Assembly: GCF_003003355.1 (NCBI RefSeq)
Contig: NZ_PVTQ01000017.1
Span: 1 to 64,000, forward strand
Length of the DNA stretch: 64,000 bases
Direction: 5' to 3'
From: Donghicola tyrosinivorans
GTDB lineage: Bacteria > Pseudomonadota > Alphaproteobacteria > Rhodobacterales > Rhodobacteraceae
The notes under the pieces were generated by a model. It searched no databases, was not told the DNA's origin, and worked only from the letters and a program-made list of their open reading frames with translations. Positions 54,839-63,477 of this stretch are shown piece by piece (the stretch's first letter is position 1; each line of letters starts with the position of its first letter). The translations under genes were made by a program, and so were the position numbers.

Positions 54839-56050
54839 TCAGCCCTGCTTTTGCTTGTTGTATACGTCAAAGATCACAGCCGCCAACAGCACCAGACCCT
54901 TGATCATTTGCTGATAGTCGATGCCGATCCCGACGATGGACATACCGTTGTTCATCACGCCCATGATGAAGGCACCGACCACAGCCCCGACGATCTTGCC
55001 CGAGCCACCGGACATCGACGCGCCGCCGATAAAGACCGCCGCGATCACGTCCAGTTCCATCCCGAAACCGGCCTTGGGGGTTGCGGTGTTCAGACGTGCC
55101 GCAAAGATCAGGCCCGCCAGCGCCGCCAGAACGCCCATGTTCACAAAGGCAAAGAAGGTCAGCCGTTCGGTCTTGATCCCCGACAATTTCGCCGCCTTTT
55201 CATTGCCGCCAAGGGCATAGACGCGGCGACCGATCACTGTGTTCTGGGTGATAAAGGCATAGATCACGATCAGAATGCCCATGGTCACCAGAACGTTCGG
55301 CAGACCGCGGAAAGTCGAGAGCTTGAACGTCAGGAACATCAAAGCCCCCAGCACGATCACGTTGCGGCCCCAGAAGAAGGCAGAAGGCTCGCCTTCGATC
55401 CCGTAGGCTTTGGCACGGGCGCGGCCCCGCAGACCCAGCCAGATGATGACCATCGAAGCCACAGCGCCCACGCTAAGTGCCAACAGGTTGAAGTTCCGCG
55501 CACCGACAGCCTCAGCGATGGGGCTAGTCATGGCTTGCGGGAAGATATCCGCAACAAAACCGGTGGACAGAACCTGAAAGCTTTGGGGGAACGGGCCAAC
55601 CGATTGCCCCTCTAGCAGCCAGAGCGAGGCACCGCGGAACACCAGCATCCCTGCCAGCGTGGCGATGAAGCTGGGGATGCGCCAGAAGGCCACCCAATAA
55701 CCCTGCGCCGCCCCGATCAGACCACCAAGCACAAGGCAGACGGGGATCGTAACCGCGACGGGGATGTCGTAGTTCACAATCATCACCGCCGCCAAAGCGC
55801 CAATGAACCCCATGACCGAACCCACCGAGAGGTCGATGTGACCTGCGACAATCACGATCAACATGCCCAAGGCCATGATGATGATGTAGCTGTTTTGCAG
55901 GAACAGGTTGGTGATGTTGACGGGGCGCATCAAAGTGCCCTCGGTCACAATCTGGAAGAACGCCATGATGGCGATCAGGGCAAACAGCAGACCGTAATCG
56001 CGCATATGCGCTGAAAGATAGGCCTTCAATCCTTTGGATTCGCTGGTCAT
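54839..56050 (-). CDS. gguB: Sugar ABC transporter permease GguB
   Basis: A 403-residue monosaccharide ABC permease of the RbsC/XylH type with about eight to ten membrane helices. The recognised blocks GHIDLSVGSVMG (near 70-80), FIATLAGMLVFRG (about 130-142) and VFIGGASMSGGSGKIVGAVVGAFIMGVMNNGM (about 340-370, in pieces) are conserved. The start ATG at 56050 is ten bases after gguA. With GguA and ChvE it forms the importer for arabinose, galactose and related sugars. Confidence 0.9.
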   Translation of the reverse strand: MTSESKGLKAYLSAHMRDYGLLFALIAIMAFFQIVTEGTLMRPVNITNLFLQNSYIIIMALGMLIVIVAGHIDLSVGSVMGFIGALAAVMIVNYDIPVAVTIPVCLVLGGLIGAAQGYWVAFWRIPSFIATLAGMLVFRGASLWLLEGQSVGPFPQSFQVLSTGFVADIFPQAMTSPIAEAVGARNFNLLALSVGAVASMVIIWLGLRGRARAKAYGIEGEPSAFFWGRNVIVLGALMFLTFKLSTFRGLPNVLVTMGILIVIYAFITQNTVIGRRVYALGGNEKAAKLSGIKTERLTFFAFVNMGVLAALAGLIFAARLNTATPKAGFGMELDVIAAVFIGGASMSGGSGKIVGAVVGAFIMGVMNNGMSIVGIGIDYQQMIKGLVLLAAVIFDVYNKQKQG

Positions 56051-56060
56051 TTTCGTCCTC

Positions 56061-57578
56061 TTACTCTGTGACGATGAGCGACATGATGCGCTCTTGCGAT
56101 GCCTCTGACGCTGGCATTTCGCCAACGAAGGCCCCTTCGTTCATGACATAGATGCGGTCACACATCCCCAGAAGCTCGGGCATTTCCGAGCTGATCATCA
56201 CCACCCCTTTGCCTTGGGCCGAAAGGTCGTTGATGATCGAATAAATCTCGTACTTGGCGCCCACGTCGATGCCGCGGGTCGGCTCGTCAAGGATCAGAAC
56301 CTCGGGGCCGGTGAACAGCCATTTCCCAAGCACAACCTTCTGCTGGTTGCCGCCTGAAAGGTTCCCGACCTTCTGGAACACCGACGGGGTGCGTGTCCCA
56401 AGGGCCTTGCGGTAACGCTCGGCGACTTCGGTTTCGGCGTTCTCATCCAGAACGCCCCGCGTGCTGACGCCTTCCAGCTTGGCCAGCGTGGTGTTGAACT
56501 TGATGCTCTCATCCAGCACCAGACCCAGTGATTTGCGGTCCTCGGTCACATAGGCCAGCCCCGCCTTGATTGCGCGGTCGACGCTGCCAAGGTCCACAGC
56601 GCTGCCCTTCAGCCGCGCCTTGCCCGAGATATTGCGTCCCCAGCTACGGCCAAAGATCGACATCGCCAGTTCGGTACGGCCAGAGCCCATGAGGCCCGCA
56701 ATGCCAACAACCTCACCGGCGCGGACGTTGAAGCTGATATCGCGGATGACCTGCCGTTCGGTGTGTTCGGGGTGCCAGACGTTCCAGTCCTCGACCTCTA
56801 GCAGCAGATCGCCAGCAAAGCGTGTTCGTTCCGGATAGCGATGGGACATGTCGCGTCCGACCATATCACGGACGATGTCGTCTTCTTCGAAACCTGCTTT
56901 AGCATCCAACGTAGAGACAGCCATACCATCGCGAATAACGGTAACAGTATCAGCCACATAGCGGACTTCGTTCAACTTATGACTGATGATGATGCAGGTC
57001 ACACCCTGCGCCTTAAGCTCTAGCATCAGGTCCAGAAGCTTGCGGCTGTCGTTCTCTTGCAGCGCGGCGGTCGGCTCGTCCAAAATCAAAAGGCGCACGT
57101 CTTTGGCCAAGGCCTTTGCGATCTCGACCAACTGCTGTTTGCCGACGCCAATACGGTCCACGATGGTACCCGGCGCTTCGGTCAGGCCGACTTTGCGCAG
57201 TAACTCTTCGGTCCGGCGAAAGGTCTCGTGCCAGTTCATCACGCCGCCGGACTGGCGTTCGTTACCGATGAACAGATTCTCGGCGATGGAGAGTTCAGGG
57301 ATCAGGGCCAGTTCCTGATGGATAATCACGATGCCCTGATCTTCGCTGTCGCGCAGGTTCCGGAACTGGGCCAGAGCGCCGCCGTAATGGATTTCCCCAT
57401 CATAGGTACCCACCGGATAGACGCCGGACAGAACCTTCATAAGCGTGGATTTACCGGCGCCGTTCTCACCGCAGATCGCGTGGATTTCCCCTTCGCGCAC
57501 CTTAAGGTTCACCTGATCCAAAGCCTTCACGCCGGGGAATTCTTTGGTGATGTCCTTCATCTCCAGAAGGATGGACAT
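56061..57578 (-). CDS. gguA: Sugar ABC transporter ATP-binding protein GguA
   Basis: A duplicated-domain sugar ATPase of 505 residues. The first half has Walker [10 protein letters not shown] (37-45); the second half carries [13 protein letters not shown] in place of a perfect Walker A and the signature [15 protein letters not shown], a pattern seen in MglA/XylG-type proteins. It powers import with GguB. Upstream, an attenuating terminator separates it from chvE. Confidence 0.92.
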   Translation of the reverse strand: MSILLEMKDITKEFPGVKALDQVNLKVREGEIHAICGENGAGKSTLMKVLSGVYPVGTYDGEIHYGGALAQFRNLRDSEDQGIVIIHQELALIPELSIAENLFIGNERQSGGVMNWHETFRRTEELLRKVGLTEAPGTIVDRIGVGKQQLVEIAKALAKDVRLLILDEPTAALQENDSRKLLDLMLELKAQGVTCIIISHKLNEVRYVADTVTVIRDGMAVSTLDAKAGFEEDDIVRDMVGRDMSHRYPERTRFAGDLLLEVEDWNVWHPEHTERQVIRDISFNVRAGEVVGIAGLMGSGRTELAMSIFGRSWGRNISGKARLKGSAVDLGSVDRAIKAGLAYVTEDRKSLGLVLDESIKFNTTLAKLEGVSTRGVLDENAETEVAERYRKALGTRTPSVFQKVGNLSGGNQQKVVLGKWLFTGPEVLILDEPTRGIDVGAKYEIYSIINDLSAQGKGVVMISSEMPELLGMCDRIYVMNEGAFVGEMPASEASQERIMSLIVTE

Positions 57579-57607
57579 GGGCTATACCCCGTCTTGATAA
57601 GTCTTTG

Positions 57608-57648
57608 AAAAAACGGGCCGCCCGCCCATAAGACAACAGGCGACCCGT
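57608..57648 (-). terminator. Attenuating terminator between chvE and gguA
   Basis: A 10-bp stem (57613-57622 with 57639-57648, one G-T pair, 16-base loop) is followed on the minus strand by six T residues, just after the chvE stop. Partial termination here would give more binding protein than permease and catabolic enzymes. Confidence 0.8.
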
Positions 57649-57661
57649 CTGGGAGCAACGC

Positions 57662-58714
57662 TTACTTGATCTGGTCTGCGGTGTAGTAGCCCGAGCCGAT
57701 CAGGATCTCTTCCCAGTTGCTGACGTCAACGGGAACGGGTTCCAGCAGGTAGGACGGCACGACTTTCACGCCGTTGTCATAGGTGCTGGTGTCGTTGATC
57801 TCGGGCTCATTGCCCTGCAGCATCGCGTCCACCATCTTCACGGTGACGCCTGCCAGCGTGCGGGTATCCTTGAAGACGGTCGAATACTGCTCGCCTGCGA
57901 GGATCGACTTGACCGAGGGGATCTCGGCGTCCTGACCCGACACGATCGGCATCTTCAGATCGCCCGAGCCATAGCCAACGCCCTTGAGCGAGGACAGAAT
58001 ACCGATCGACAGACCGTCATAGGGCGACAGAACGCCGTGGACTTCTTTGTCGGTGTAGTTGGCGGACAGGATGTTATCCATACGGGCCTGAGCCACCGCA
58101 CCGTCCCAACGCAGGGTGCCAACCTTGTCCATGCCCATCTGGCCCGACTGGACCACAACGGTACCTGCGTCGATCAAGGGCTGAAGGACGCTCATGGCGC
58201 CGTTGTAGAAGAAGTAGGCGTTGTTATCGTCGGGCGAGCCGCCAAAGAGTTCCACGTTATAGGGGCCATCGCCGAAACGCTCTTTCAGGCCGTCAACCAC
58301 GCTGGTCGCCTGCTGCACGCCAACCTTGAAGTTATCGAAGGTCGCATAATAGTCCACGTCGCCGCTGTCACGGATCAGACGGTCGTAGGCAATCACCTTG
58401 ATGCCCGACGCGGCAGCGTTGCCCAGTGCGTTCGACAGGGTGGTGCCGTCAATCGCTGCAATAACCAGAACATCCACGCCCTTGGTGATCATGTTCTCGA
58501 TCTGGGCCAGCTGGTTGGGGATGTCATCCTCTGCGTATTGCAGGTCGGTTTCATAGCCCGCAGCGCCAAACTGCTCGACCATCGAGTTACCGTCCGAAAT
58601 CCAGCGCGACGAAGATTTGGTGGGCATCGAGATGCCAACAGTTGCCGCATCTGCCGCTGCTGAGAATGCAATAACAGAGATCGCGAGCGCACCCGCGAAT
58701 TTAAAAAGTTTCAT
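57662..58714 (-). CDS. chvE: Multiple sugar-binding periplasmic protein ChvE
   Basis: A 350-residue periplasmic sugar receptor. A signal peptide (about 1-23, cleavage near ADA/AT) precedes the ribose/galactose-binding-type fold with [31 protein letters not shown] and PIVSGQDAE. ChvE of Agrobacterium binds arabinose, galactose, glucose and uronic acids and both feeds GguAB and signals to VirA. First gene of the catabolic operon here; its promoter region is shared with gbpR. Confidence 0.9.
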   Translation of the reverse strand: MKLFKFAGALAISVIAFSAAADAATVGISMPTKSSSRWISDGNSMVEQFGAAGYETDLQYAEDDIPNQLAQIENMITKGVDVLVIAAIDGTTLSNALGNAAASGIKVIAYDRLIRDSGDVDYYATFDNFKVGVQQATSVVDGLKERFGDGPYNVELFGGSPDDNNAYFFYNGAMSVLQPLIDAGTVVVQSGQMGMDKVGTLRWDGAVAQARMDNILSANYTDKEVHGVLSPYDGLSIGILSSLKGVGYGSGDLKMPIVSGQDAEIPSVKSILAGEQYSTVFKDTRTLAGVTVKMVDAMLQGNEPEINDTSTYDNGVKVVPSYLLEPVPVDVSNWEEILIGSGYYTADQIK

Positions 58715-58848
58715 GTTGTTCCTCCCTTGAGAGGCGGCCTCCACACCACCTCTGACAGGCCCGTTCGCGCGGGCCTTGCGATAGGTTTTAAAAAGGTTTC
58801 ATATAACAAACAAATTCTGAATATTGCAATCAACATACCAGAAACGTT
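58715..58848. promoter_or_regulatory. Divergent promoter region gbpR-chvE
   Basis: This 134-base gap is much richer in A+T than its surroundings (about 58785-58840), as expected for LysR-controlled divergent promoters. No perfect T-N11-A palindrome could be picked with confidence. Confidence 0.5.
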
Positions 58849-59793
58849 ATGCCAGCCTCTCTACGAAACCTGCGCCCTGCCCAAGCCCGCCTGATTGCCG
58901 CAATCCACCAACATGGCCAATTGCAAACGGCGGCAACCGCCTGTCACATGTCGCAGCCTGCGGCCTCGCGCATTTTGGCGGAACTGGAAAAAACGCTAGA
59001 GACACCGCTGTTCCTGCGCACCCCCAAGGGGATGGAGCCTACAGCCGCCGGTGAACTGGTTGCCCGCCACGCAGCGCGTCTGAGCCATGACCTCTATCTG
59101 CTAAGTTCCGAGTTCGAGGCCCTGCGCGGCGGTCAGGCCGGGGCTGTGCGTGTGGGAGCAGTGACCGGCCCTGCCCTTGGCCAATTGGTTCCCGCAATCC
59201 AGCGCATCAAGGAAGAGACGCCGAACATCGACATCTCGGTCGAGGTAGCGCCCTCGGTGATCCTGTCCCGCAGGTTAGAGGCCGGTGATCTAGACTTTGC
59301 CCTATGCCGCCTGCCCGCAACCGTGGACAGCCGCGATTACATCGTCGAGCCTGCGCGGGATGAGATCGTCCGCCTTCTGGTCCGCACCGGCCATCCAATG
59401 CTGAGCAAAGACCCCATGCCCATCAGCGCCCTGCACCATCTGCCGTGGGTCTTACAGGAACGGGGCGCACCGATCCGCAGCGCGATTGAGACCGCCTTTG
59501 CGGACGAAAGTCTGAGTACGCCCGATGACGTGATCACCACGTCTTCATTGCTGCTGATTATCGCGCTGCTGAGCCGAAGCGATGCGATTGCGCCCATCTC
59601 GCAAGAGGTGGTCAACTTGCTGTTGGATGCGCCGGTCTCGGCCTCTTTCGGGATGTTGCGGTTGAACCGCCCCATAACCGTTGAGCCCTATATGATAGTG
59701 CGCAACCGCGACCGAAGGATCACGCAAGCTGCCGAACGTCTGCTAGAGGCGGTCAGGCAGAACATCCGGCAGCTCGGCCCGCACGCCTTTTAG
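58849..59793 (+). CDS. gbpR: LysR-family regulator, GbpR-like
   Basis: A 314-residue LysR-type regulator: N-terminal winged helix-turn-helix (about 1-62, ATACHMSQPAASRILAELEKTLETPLFLR) and a C-terminal periplasmic-binding-like effector domain. It is divergent from chvE across an A+T-rich 134-base gap, matching the gbpR-chvE arrangement of Agrobacterium and Azospirillum, in which GbpR activates chvE in response to sugars. The orthology rests on position as well as sequence. Confidence 0.85.
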   Translation: MPASLRNLRPAQARLIAAIHQHGQLQTAATACHMSQPAASRILAELEKTLETPLFLRTPKGMEPTAAGELVARHAARLSHDLYLLSSEFEALRGGQAGAVRVGAVTGPALGQLVPAIQRIKEETPNIDISVEVAPSVILSRRLEAGDLDFALCRLPATVDSRDYIVEPARDEIVRLLVRTGHPMLSKDPMPISALHHLPWVLQERGAPIRSAIETAFADESLSTPDDVITTSSLLLIIALLSRSDAIAPISQEVVNLLLDAPVSASFGMLRLNRPITVEPYMIVRNRDRRITQAAERLLEAVRQNIRQLGPHAF

Positions 59794-59809
59794 GGCGGAG
59801 GGCATCGGG

Positions 59810-60754
59810 TCAGGCACTGCCAGCCACGCAGCGACCCATCAACGCATCCAATCGCGCCTGCCAGCGTGTATCGTCCCGCACGCCAAGCCGGCGGCGGTGG
59901 TCATACAGGCGGTCCGACCAAGCGGCGATCTGGTCCGGCGACAGATCGTATTTGGGCACCTCTCCGGGCAGCAAGGGGCATAGGGTGCTATGGGCCTCAA
60001 GCTCGTCTCGGGTATAGATGATCCCGCGCTGGGTCAGCGCCTTGCCAATCACCTCTTTCCGGCAGGCCCGTTGCAGATCGGCCTTAGAAATGGTCACCGC
60101 CCCTTCGTGGCGGCGATAGATCACATAGGTTTCGGACAGGTTCCGCGCCTCTCCGAATTCCAGCAAGCGTAGAAACAGTTCCTGATCCTGACGGACCCGC
60201 AAGGTATCCAGATAATAGATCGCGTGTTCTGGGATACGGGATCGGTCGATCATGATCGTCGGGTGCAGCATGGGGGTACGGAACCACAATTCCTGCCGCA
60301 CATCCTCGGGATCGCTGGGACAGTCGTGCATCCGTTCATCCGCCTGTCCGCCATCCTGCAAGATGCGCACGTTCGTTCCGCACAGCACCAACCGGGGTTC
60401 ATTGCGGAAAGCGTAAAGCTGCGCGGCAAAACGGCCAGGCATGCTGATATCATCCGCATCCATCCGCGCAACATAGCGGCCCTGCGCCGCCTCTAGCCCC
60501 GCATTCAGGGCTTTTGGCAGTCCCACGTTTTGCGGCAGGTCAATCAGCTTTAGCCGAGGATCGCGCATCCGGCGCAGACGGTCTGCGCTGTCATCGCTAG
60601 AGCCGTCGTTGACCACCAGCAATTCAATGTCGCCAAAGCCGTCATCAAGGATGCTCTGCGCCGCCTCGCATACCGTATCGGCTCCGTTGTATACCGGCAT
60701 CACAACCGAAACGACAGGCCTTGGCGGGCGGCTAAGATAGGGCGCGCTATCCAT
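59810..60754 (-). CDS. Glycosyltransferase family 2
   Basis: A 314-residue GT-A fold glycosyltransferase. Residues about 14-120 hold the nucleotide-sugar-binding domain: VVSVVMPVYNGADT, the NDGSSDD loop (49-55), NVGLPKALNAGLEAAQG and the metal-binding DADD (99-102). The acceptor half continues to the C-terminus; no membrane helix is seen. The ATG at 60754 overlaps the ligase stop by eight bases. It is last in a four-gene overlapping cluster that appears to build or decorate a surface glycan. Confidence 0.88.
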   Translation of the reverse strand: MDSAPYLSRPPRPVVSVVMPVYNGADTVCEAAQSILDDGFGDIELLVVNDGSSDDSADRLRRMRDPRLKLIDLPQNVGLPKALNAGLEAAQGRYVARMDADDISMPGRFAAQLYAFRNEPRLVLCGTNVRILQDGGQADERMHDCPSDPEDVRQELWFRTPMLHPTIMIDRSRIPEHAIYYLDTLRVRQDQELFLRLLEFGEARNLSETYVIYRRHEGAVTISKADLQRACRKEVIGKALTQRGIIYTRDELEAHSTLCPLLPGEVPKYDLSPDQIAAWSDRLYDHRRRLGVRDDTRWQARLDALMGRCVAGSA

Positions 60755-62522
60755 TTTCGGCCAGCATCGAGGCAAGGCGGGCACGGTCTGGTTTGCCATT
60801 CGCCGCACGGGGCAAACTGGCCAGAACCGAGATCTTGTCCGGCACCGCAAACGGCCCGACCGAAGCATTGATCGCTTGCGACAGGGCCATCGTCAGCCAA
60901 TTGTTGTCGTTCTGCGCGGCCTCAACCGCCAAGGCGAACCGCTCGCCCCGTTGGCTTGCAGGCAGTTTAACCACCACCGCATCCTGCACCGAGGCCACGC
61001 GCAGCGCGGCGCTTTCAATCGCGATCGGCGAGATAAACTCGCCCTCTTGGGATTTAATCAGGTCGTGACTGCGGCCTACGATGGCAAAGCTGCCATCCCG
61101 CTGACGGACCCCAAGATCACCCGCTGTGAACCACCCCCGATGCCGTTCGATATAACCGGCCGAAGTATATTGCCCGCTGAACAACCCTTCAGAGAAGATG
61201 CGCACGTGGCCGGTCTCGCCAATTTCGCATGGGGTGCCGTCGGTGCGCACAATCCGCACCAAGGTGTTGAACGAAGGCGCACCTGCAGTGCTGACGGTGG
61301 CCTCGTCATTCCACGCAAAGGCGCCGGTGCATTCGTTCATGCCGTAGTTGTCCCGCAGCACACAGCCGAAAATCCGCGCGGTTTCATCGCGAATGGCCCC
61401 ATGCAAAACGCCGGTGCCGCTGGCCACAAGCACAAGGTTTTTCAGGTGCAGCGCCCCGAGACGGCTGTCGCCCATCTCGATCGCCGCGCGAAGACTGCCG
61501 GGGATCACCTGCGCGTGGGTGACTTTCAGACGGCCAAAGGCTTCTAGGATACCAAGGCTGCTTTCGCGAATGCCGTCCACCAAGATAACCGCCGCATGGT
61601 GACTAACCAACGGCAAAGCCGCCAGACTGCGCAGACCCGCAATCGCCGTCAGATCGGTCGAGGATGAATGCCGATGCGCCCCCCCATCCACAGGTTCAGG
61701 CGCTGACGACAGGGCCAGATGGGTGCTGTGAAACAGACCGCGATGGCTGAGGGCCAAAAGCTTTGGCTCGCCCGTTGAACCTGAGGACGGCACCACGACG
61801 GCCTCGGTCTCGGGGGTGACTTTGCAAACGGGCTCGCCCATCGGGCCCGCGTCCAGCCAATCGTCAAACCCGCCAGAGGCCGCGCCAGTTAGACGTACCA
61901 CCTTTCCACCAGCGGGGACCTTTTTCCCCTCAGGCAAGAACCAAAGTTTCGGGCCAACGTGTTGGTCGATAACCTCCATCAGAGCGTCCGAGGCAGAGTC
62001 CCGCACCAGCACCGCCGAGATGCCTACCTCCCATGCCGCATGCAGCAGCACGATGGATTCAAGTGTCGGGTTAGAGGACACCGCGATATGATCACCCGCA
62101 ACAATGCCTTCGCCCGCAAAACGGGCCGCCACATCGCTGACCAAGGCGTGTAGGTCTTCAGCGCTGATCTCATAGGCGCCAGTGTCAGGCCCCATGTCCA
62201 GAATAAGGGCCAGAGCCTCGGGCTGCTGTGCTGCGCGCTGCGCCAGCCTGCCTGACAGCATGCGCTGATGGGACGGCGTGACATGGGGCAGAAAGTGAAA
62301 GCCCTTCGCAGTTGGATTAGGGGACAGCGCCAGATTTACATCTGCATCTCGCAAGGTCTGCAACGCGGTTTCCGCGTCGGCCAACCTGTGCGGCAGATCA
62401 TCAACCCCGTAGCCCAGGGACACCAGAAGGATCGCAGCCAGCGCGTCTTCGGTGACAGCAAATTCGTGATAGCCATCGCCGCTGATGACAAGGCGATCAT
62501 TATCCAGAAACAGCTTAGCCAA
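60747..62522 (-). CDS. Acyl-CoA-synthetase-like AMP ligase with N-terminal extension
   Basis: A 591-residue acyl-adenylate-forming enzyme. From the TTG at 62522 (GGGAGG upstream, overlapping the previous gene's end) about 110 residues precede the ligase core. Motifs: SSGSTGEPKLLALSH, NYGMNECTG, GWFTAGDLG, GRSHDLIKSQEGEFISP, and the C-terminal ANGKPDRARL with the adenylation Lys. The N-terminal segment (LFLDNDRLVISGDGYHEFAV) is not a carrier protein and I do not recognise it. It could activate an acid for transfer to a sugar, given its neighbours. Substrate unknown. Confidence 0.82.
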   Translation of the reverse strand: MAKLFLDNDRLVISGDGYHEFAVTEDALAAILLVSLGYGVDDLPHRLADAETALQTLRDADVNLALSPNPTAKGFHFLPHVTPSHQRMLSGRLAQRAAQQPEALALILDMGPDTGAYEISAEDLHALVSDVAARFAGEGIVAGDHIAVSSNPTLESIVLLHAAWEVGISAVLVRDSASDALMEVIDQHVGPKLWFLPEGKKVPAGGKVVRLTGAASGGFDDWLDAGPMGEPVCKVTPETEAVVVPSSGSTGEPKLLALSHRGLFHSTHLALSSAPEPVDGGAHRHSSSTDLTAIAGLRSLAALPLVSHHAAVILVDGIRESSLGILEAFGRLKVTHAQVIPGSLRAAIEMGDSRLGALHLKNLVLVASGTGVLHGAIRDETARIFGCVLRDNYGMNECTGAFAWNDEATVSTAGAPSFNTLVRIVRTDGTPCEIGETGHVRIFSEGLFSGQYTSAGYIERHRGWFTAGDLGVRQRDGSFAIVGRSHDLIKSQEGEFISPIAIESAALRVASVQDAVVVKLPASQRGERFALAVEAAQNDNNWLTMALSQAINASVGPFAVPDKISVLASLPRAANGKPDRARLASMLAENG

Positions 62523-63477
62523 CGTGTTCCTCCCGGTTGAATGCAACCTCGTTCGCTTGGAACAGCAACTCGTGCATACGTGCCCCTTCGTCGAACATTG
62601 GATCATCGCGGTGCGCCGCGAATTGGGCGAAAAGCCCGATGTAGTGATTGGTCAGACGGGGCTGCCCGTTTGACTGGTCAAAGGGACGCGCAATGCCCTG
62701 ATGGGTCAGCACGGCAACCTCATCGGTGTGATGCAGCAGCAACTCGGCCTCTGCGAAGCGCACCTTGGTCGTCTTGAGGTTCTGACCGCGCTGCCAACTG
62801 GTGTTGATCACCCCGCGCCCGCCCGGCCAGACCAGATCGACCGAGGAATAAGTGTCCAGCCCCTGCCCCTGTGCGTGTCCCATCAACTGCGCTTTGCCCA
62901 CGGTGACCGTTTGCAAGTCCAGTACCAGATCAAGAACGCTCAGTGCGTTGATGCCGCTGTCGCGCCACGAGCCATGCAGCCCGACCGCCTGAGGCAGCAA
63001 CTGCCCGTCGACGACATAGGGATCGAAAAAGTTACACTCGATCCCTACGGGCTGGCCGTAAGTCCGGTAAATCTCGTCCCGCGCCTCTTTGAACCAGTCC
63101 ATCTCGCGACCGAAGGCGGCGTGAAAGGCTAGTTGCAACCGCTGCCCCGAGCGTTTCGCGGCCTGCAGCAGAGCGCGATATTCCTCGGGCTCAGGCGTGG
63201 CAGGCTTTTCCAGCAGCACATCCACCCCGGCGTCAAACGCCTCTTGCGCCAAGGCCAGATGGGTACTGGGCGGCGTGGCGATCACCACCACGTCCATAGG
63301 CACGGCTTCGATCATCTCTGTGAGGCTAGCGAAATGAGGACAGCGCGCGCCGACGTCCTGTGACGGCTTGACCGGATCGGCGGTTCCAACCAAGGACAAC
63401 CCCTCTGCCGCGCCGATGCCGATCACATGGTGCTTGGCCACATGGCCCATGCCGACGATTCCAAGATGTAATGTCAT
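62515..63477 (-). CDS. Gfo/Idh/MocA-family oxidoreductase in a glycan cluster
   Basis: A 320-residue NAD(P)-dependent sugar oxidoreductase. The Rossmann motif GIVGMGHVAKHH (6-17) and EKP (LLEKPATPEP, near 93-95) are present, and a His pair in the GLHGSWRDSGINALSV region is likely catalytic. In polysaccharide clusters such enzymes oxidise or epimerise nucleotide sugars. Its ATG overlaps the upstream SGNH gene's stop by four bases and its stop overlaps the ligase start, so all are translated together. Confidence 0.85.
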   Translation of the reverse strand: MTLHLGIVGMGHVAKHHVIGIGAAEGLSLVGTADPVKPSQDVGARCPHFASLTEMIEAVPMDVVVIATPPSTHLALAQEAFDAGVDVLLEKPATPEPEEYRALLQAAKRSGQRLQLAFHAAFGREMDWFKEARDEIYRTYGQPVGIECNFFDPYVVDGQLLPQAVGLHGSWRDSGINALSVLDLVLDLQTVTVGKAQLMGHAQGQGLDTYSSVDLVWPGGRGVINTSWQRGQNLKTTKVRFAEAELLLHHTDEVAVLTHQGIARPFDQSNGQPRLTNHYIGLFAQFAAHRDDPMFDEGARMHELLFQANEVAFNREEHVG

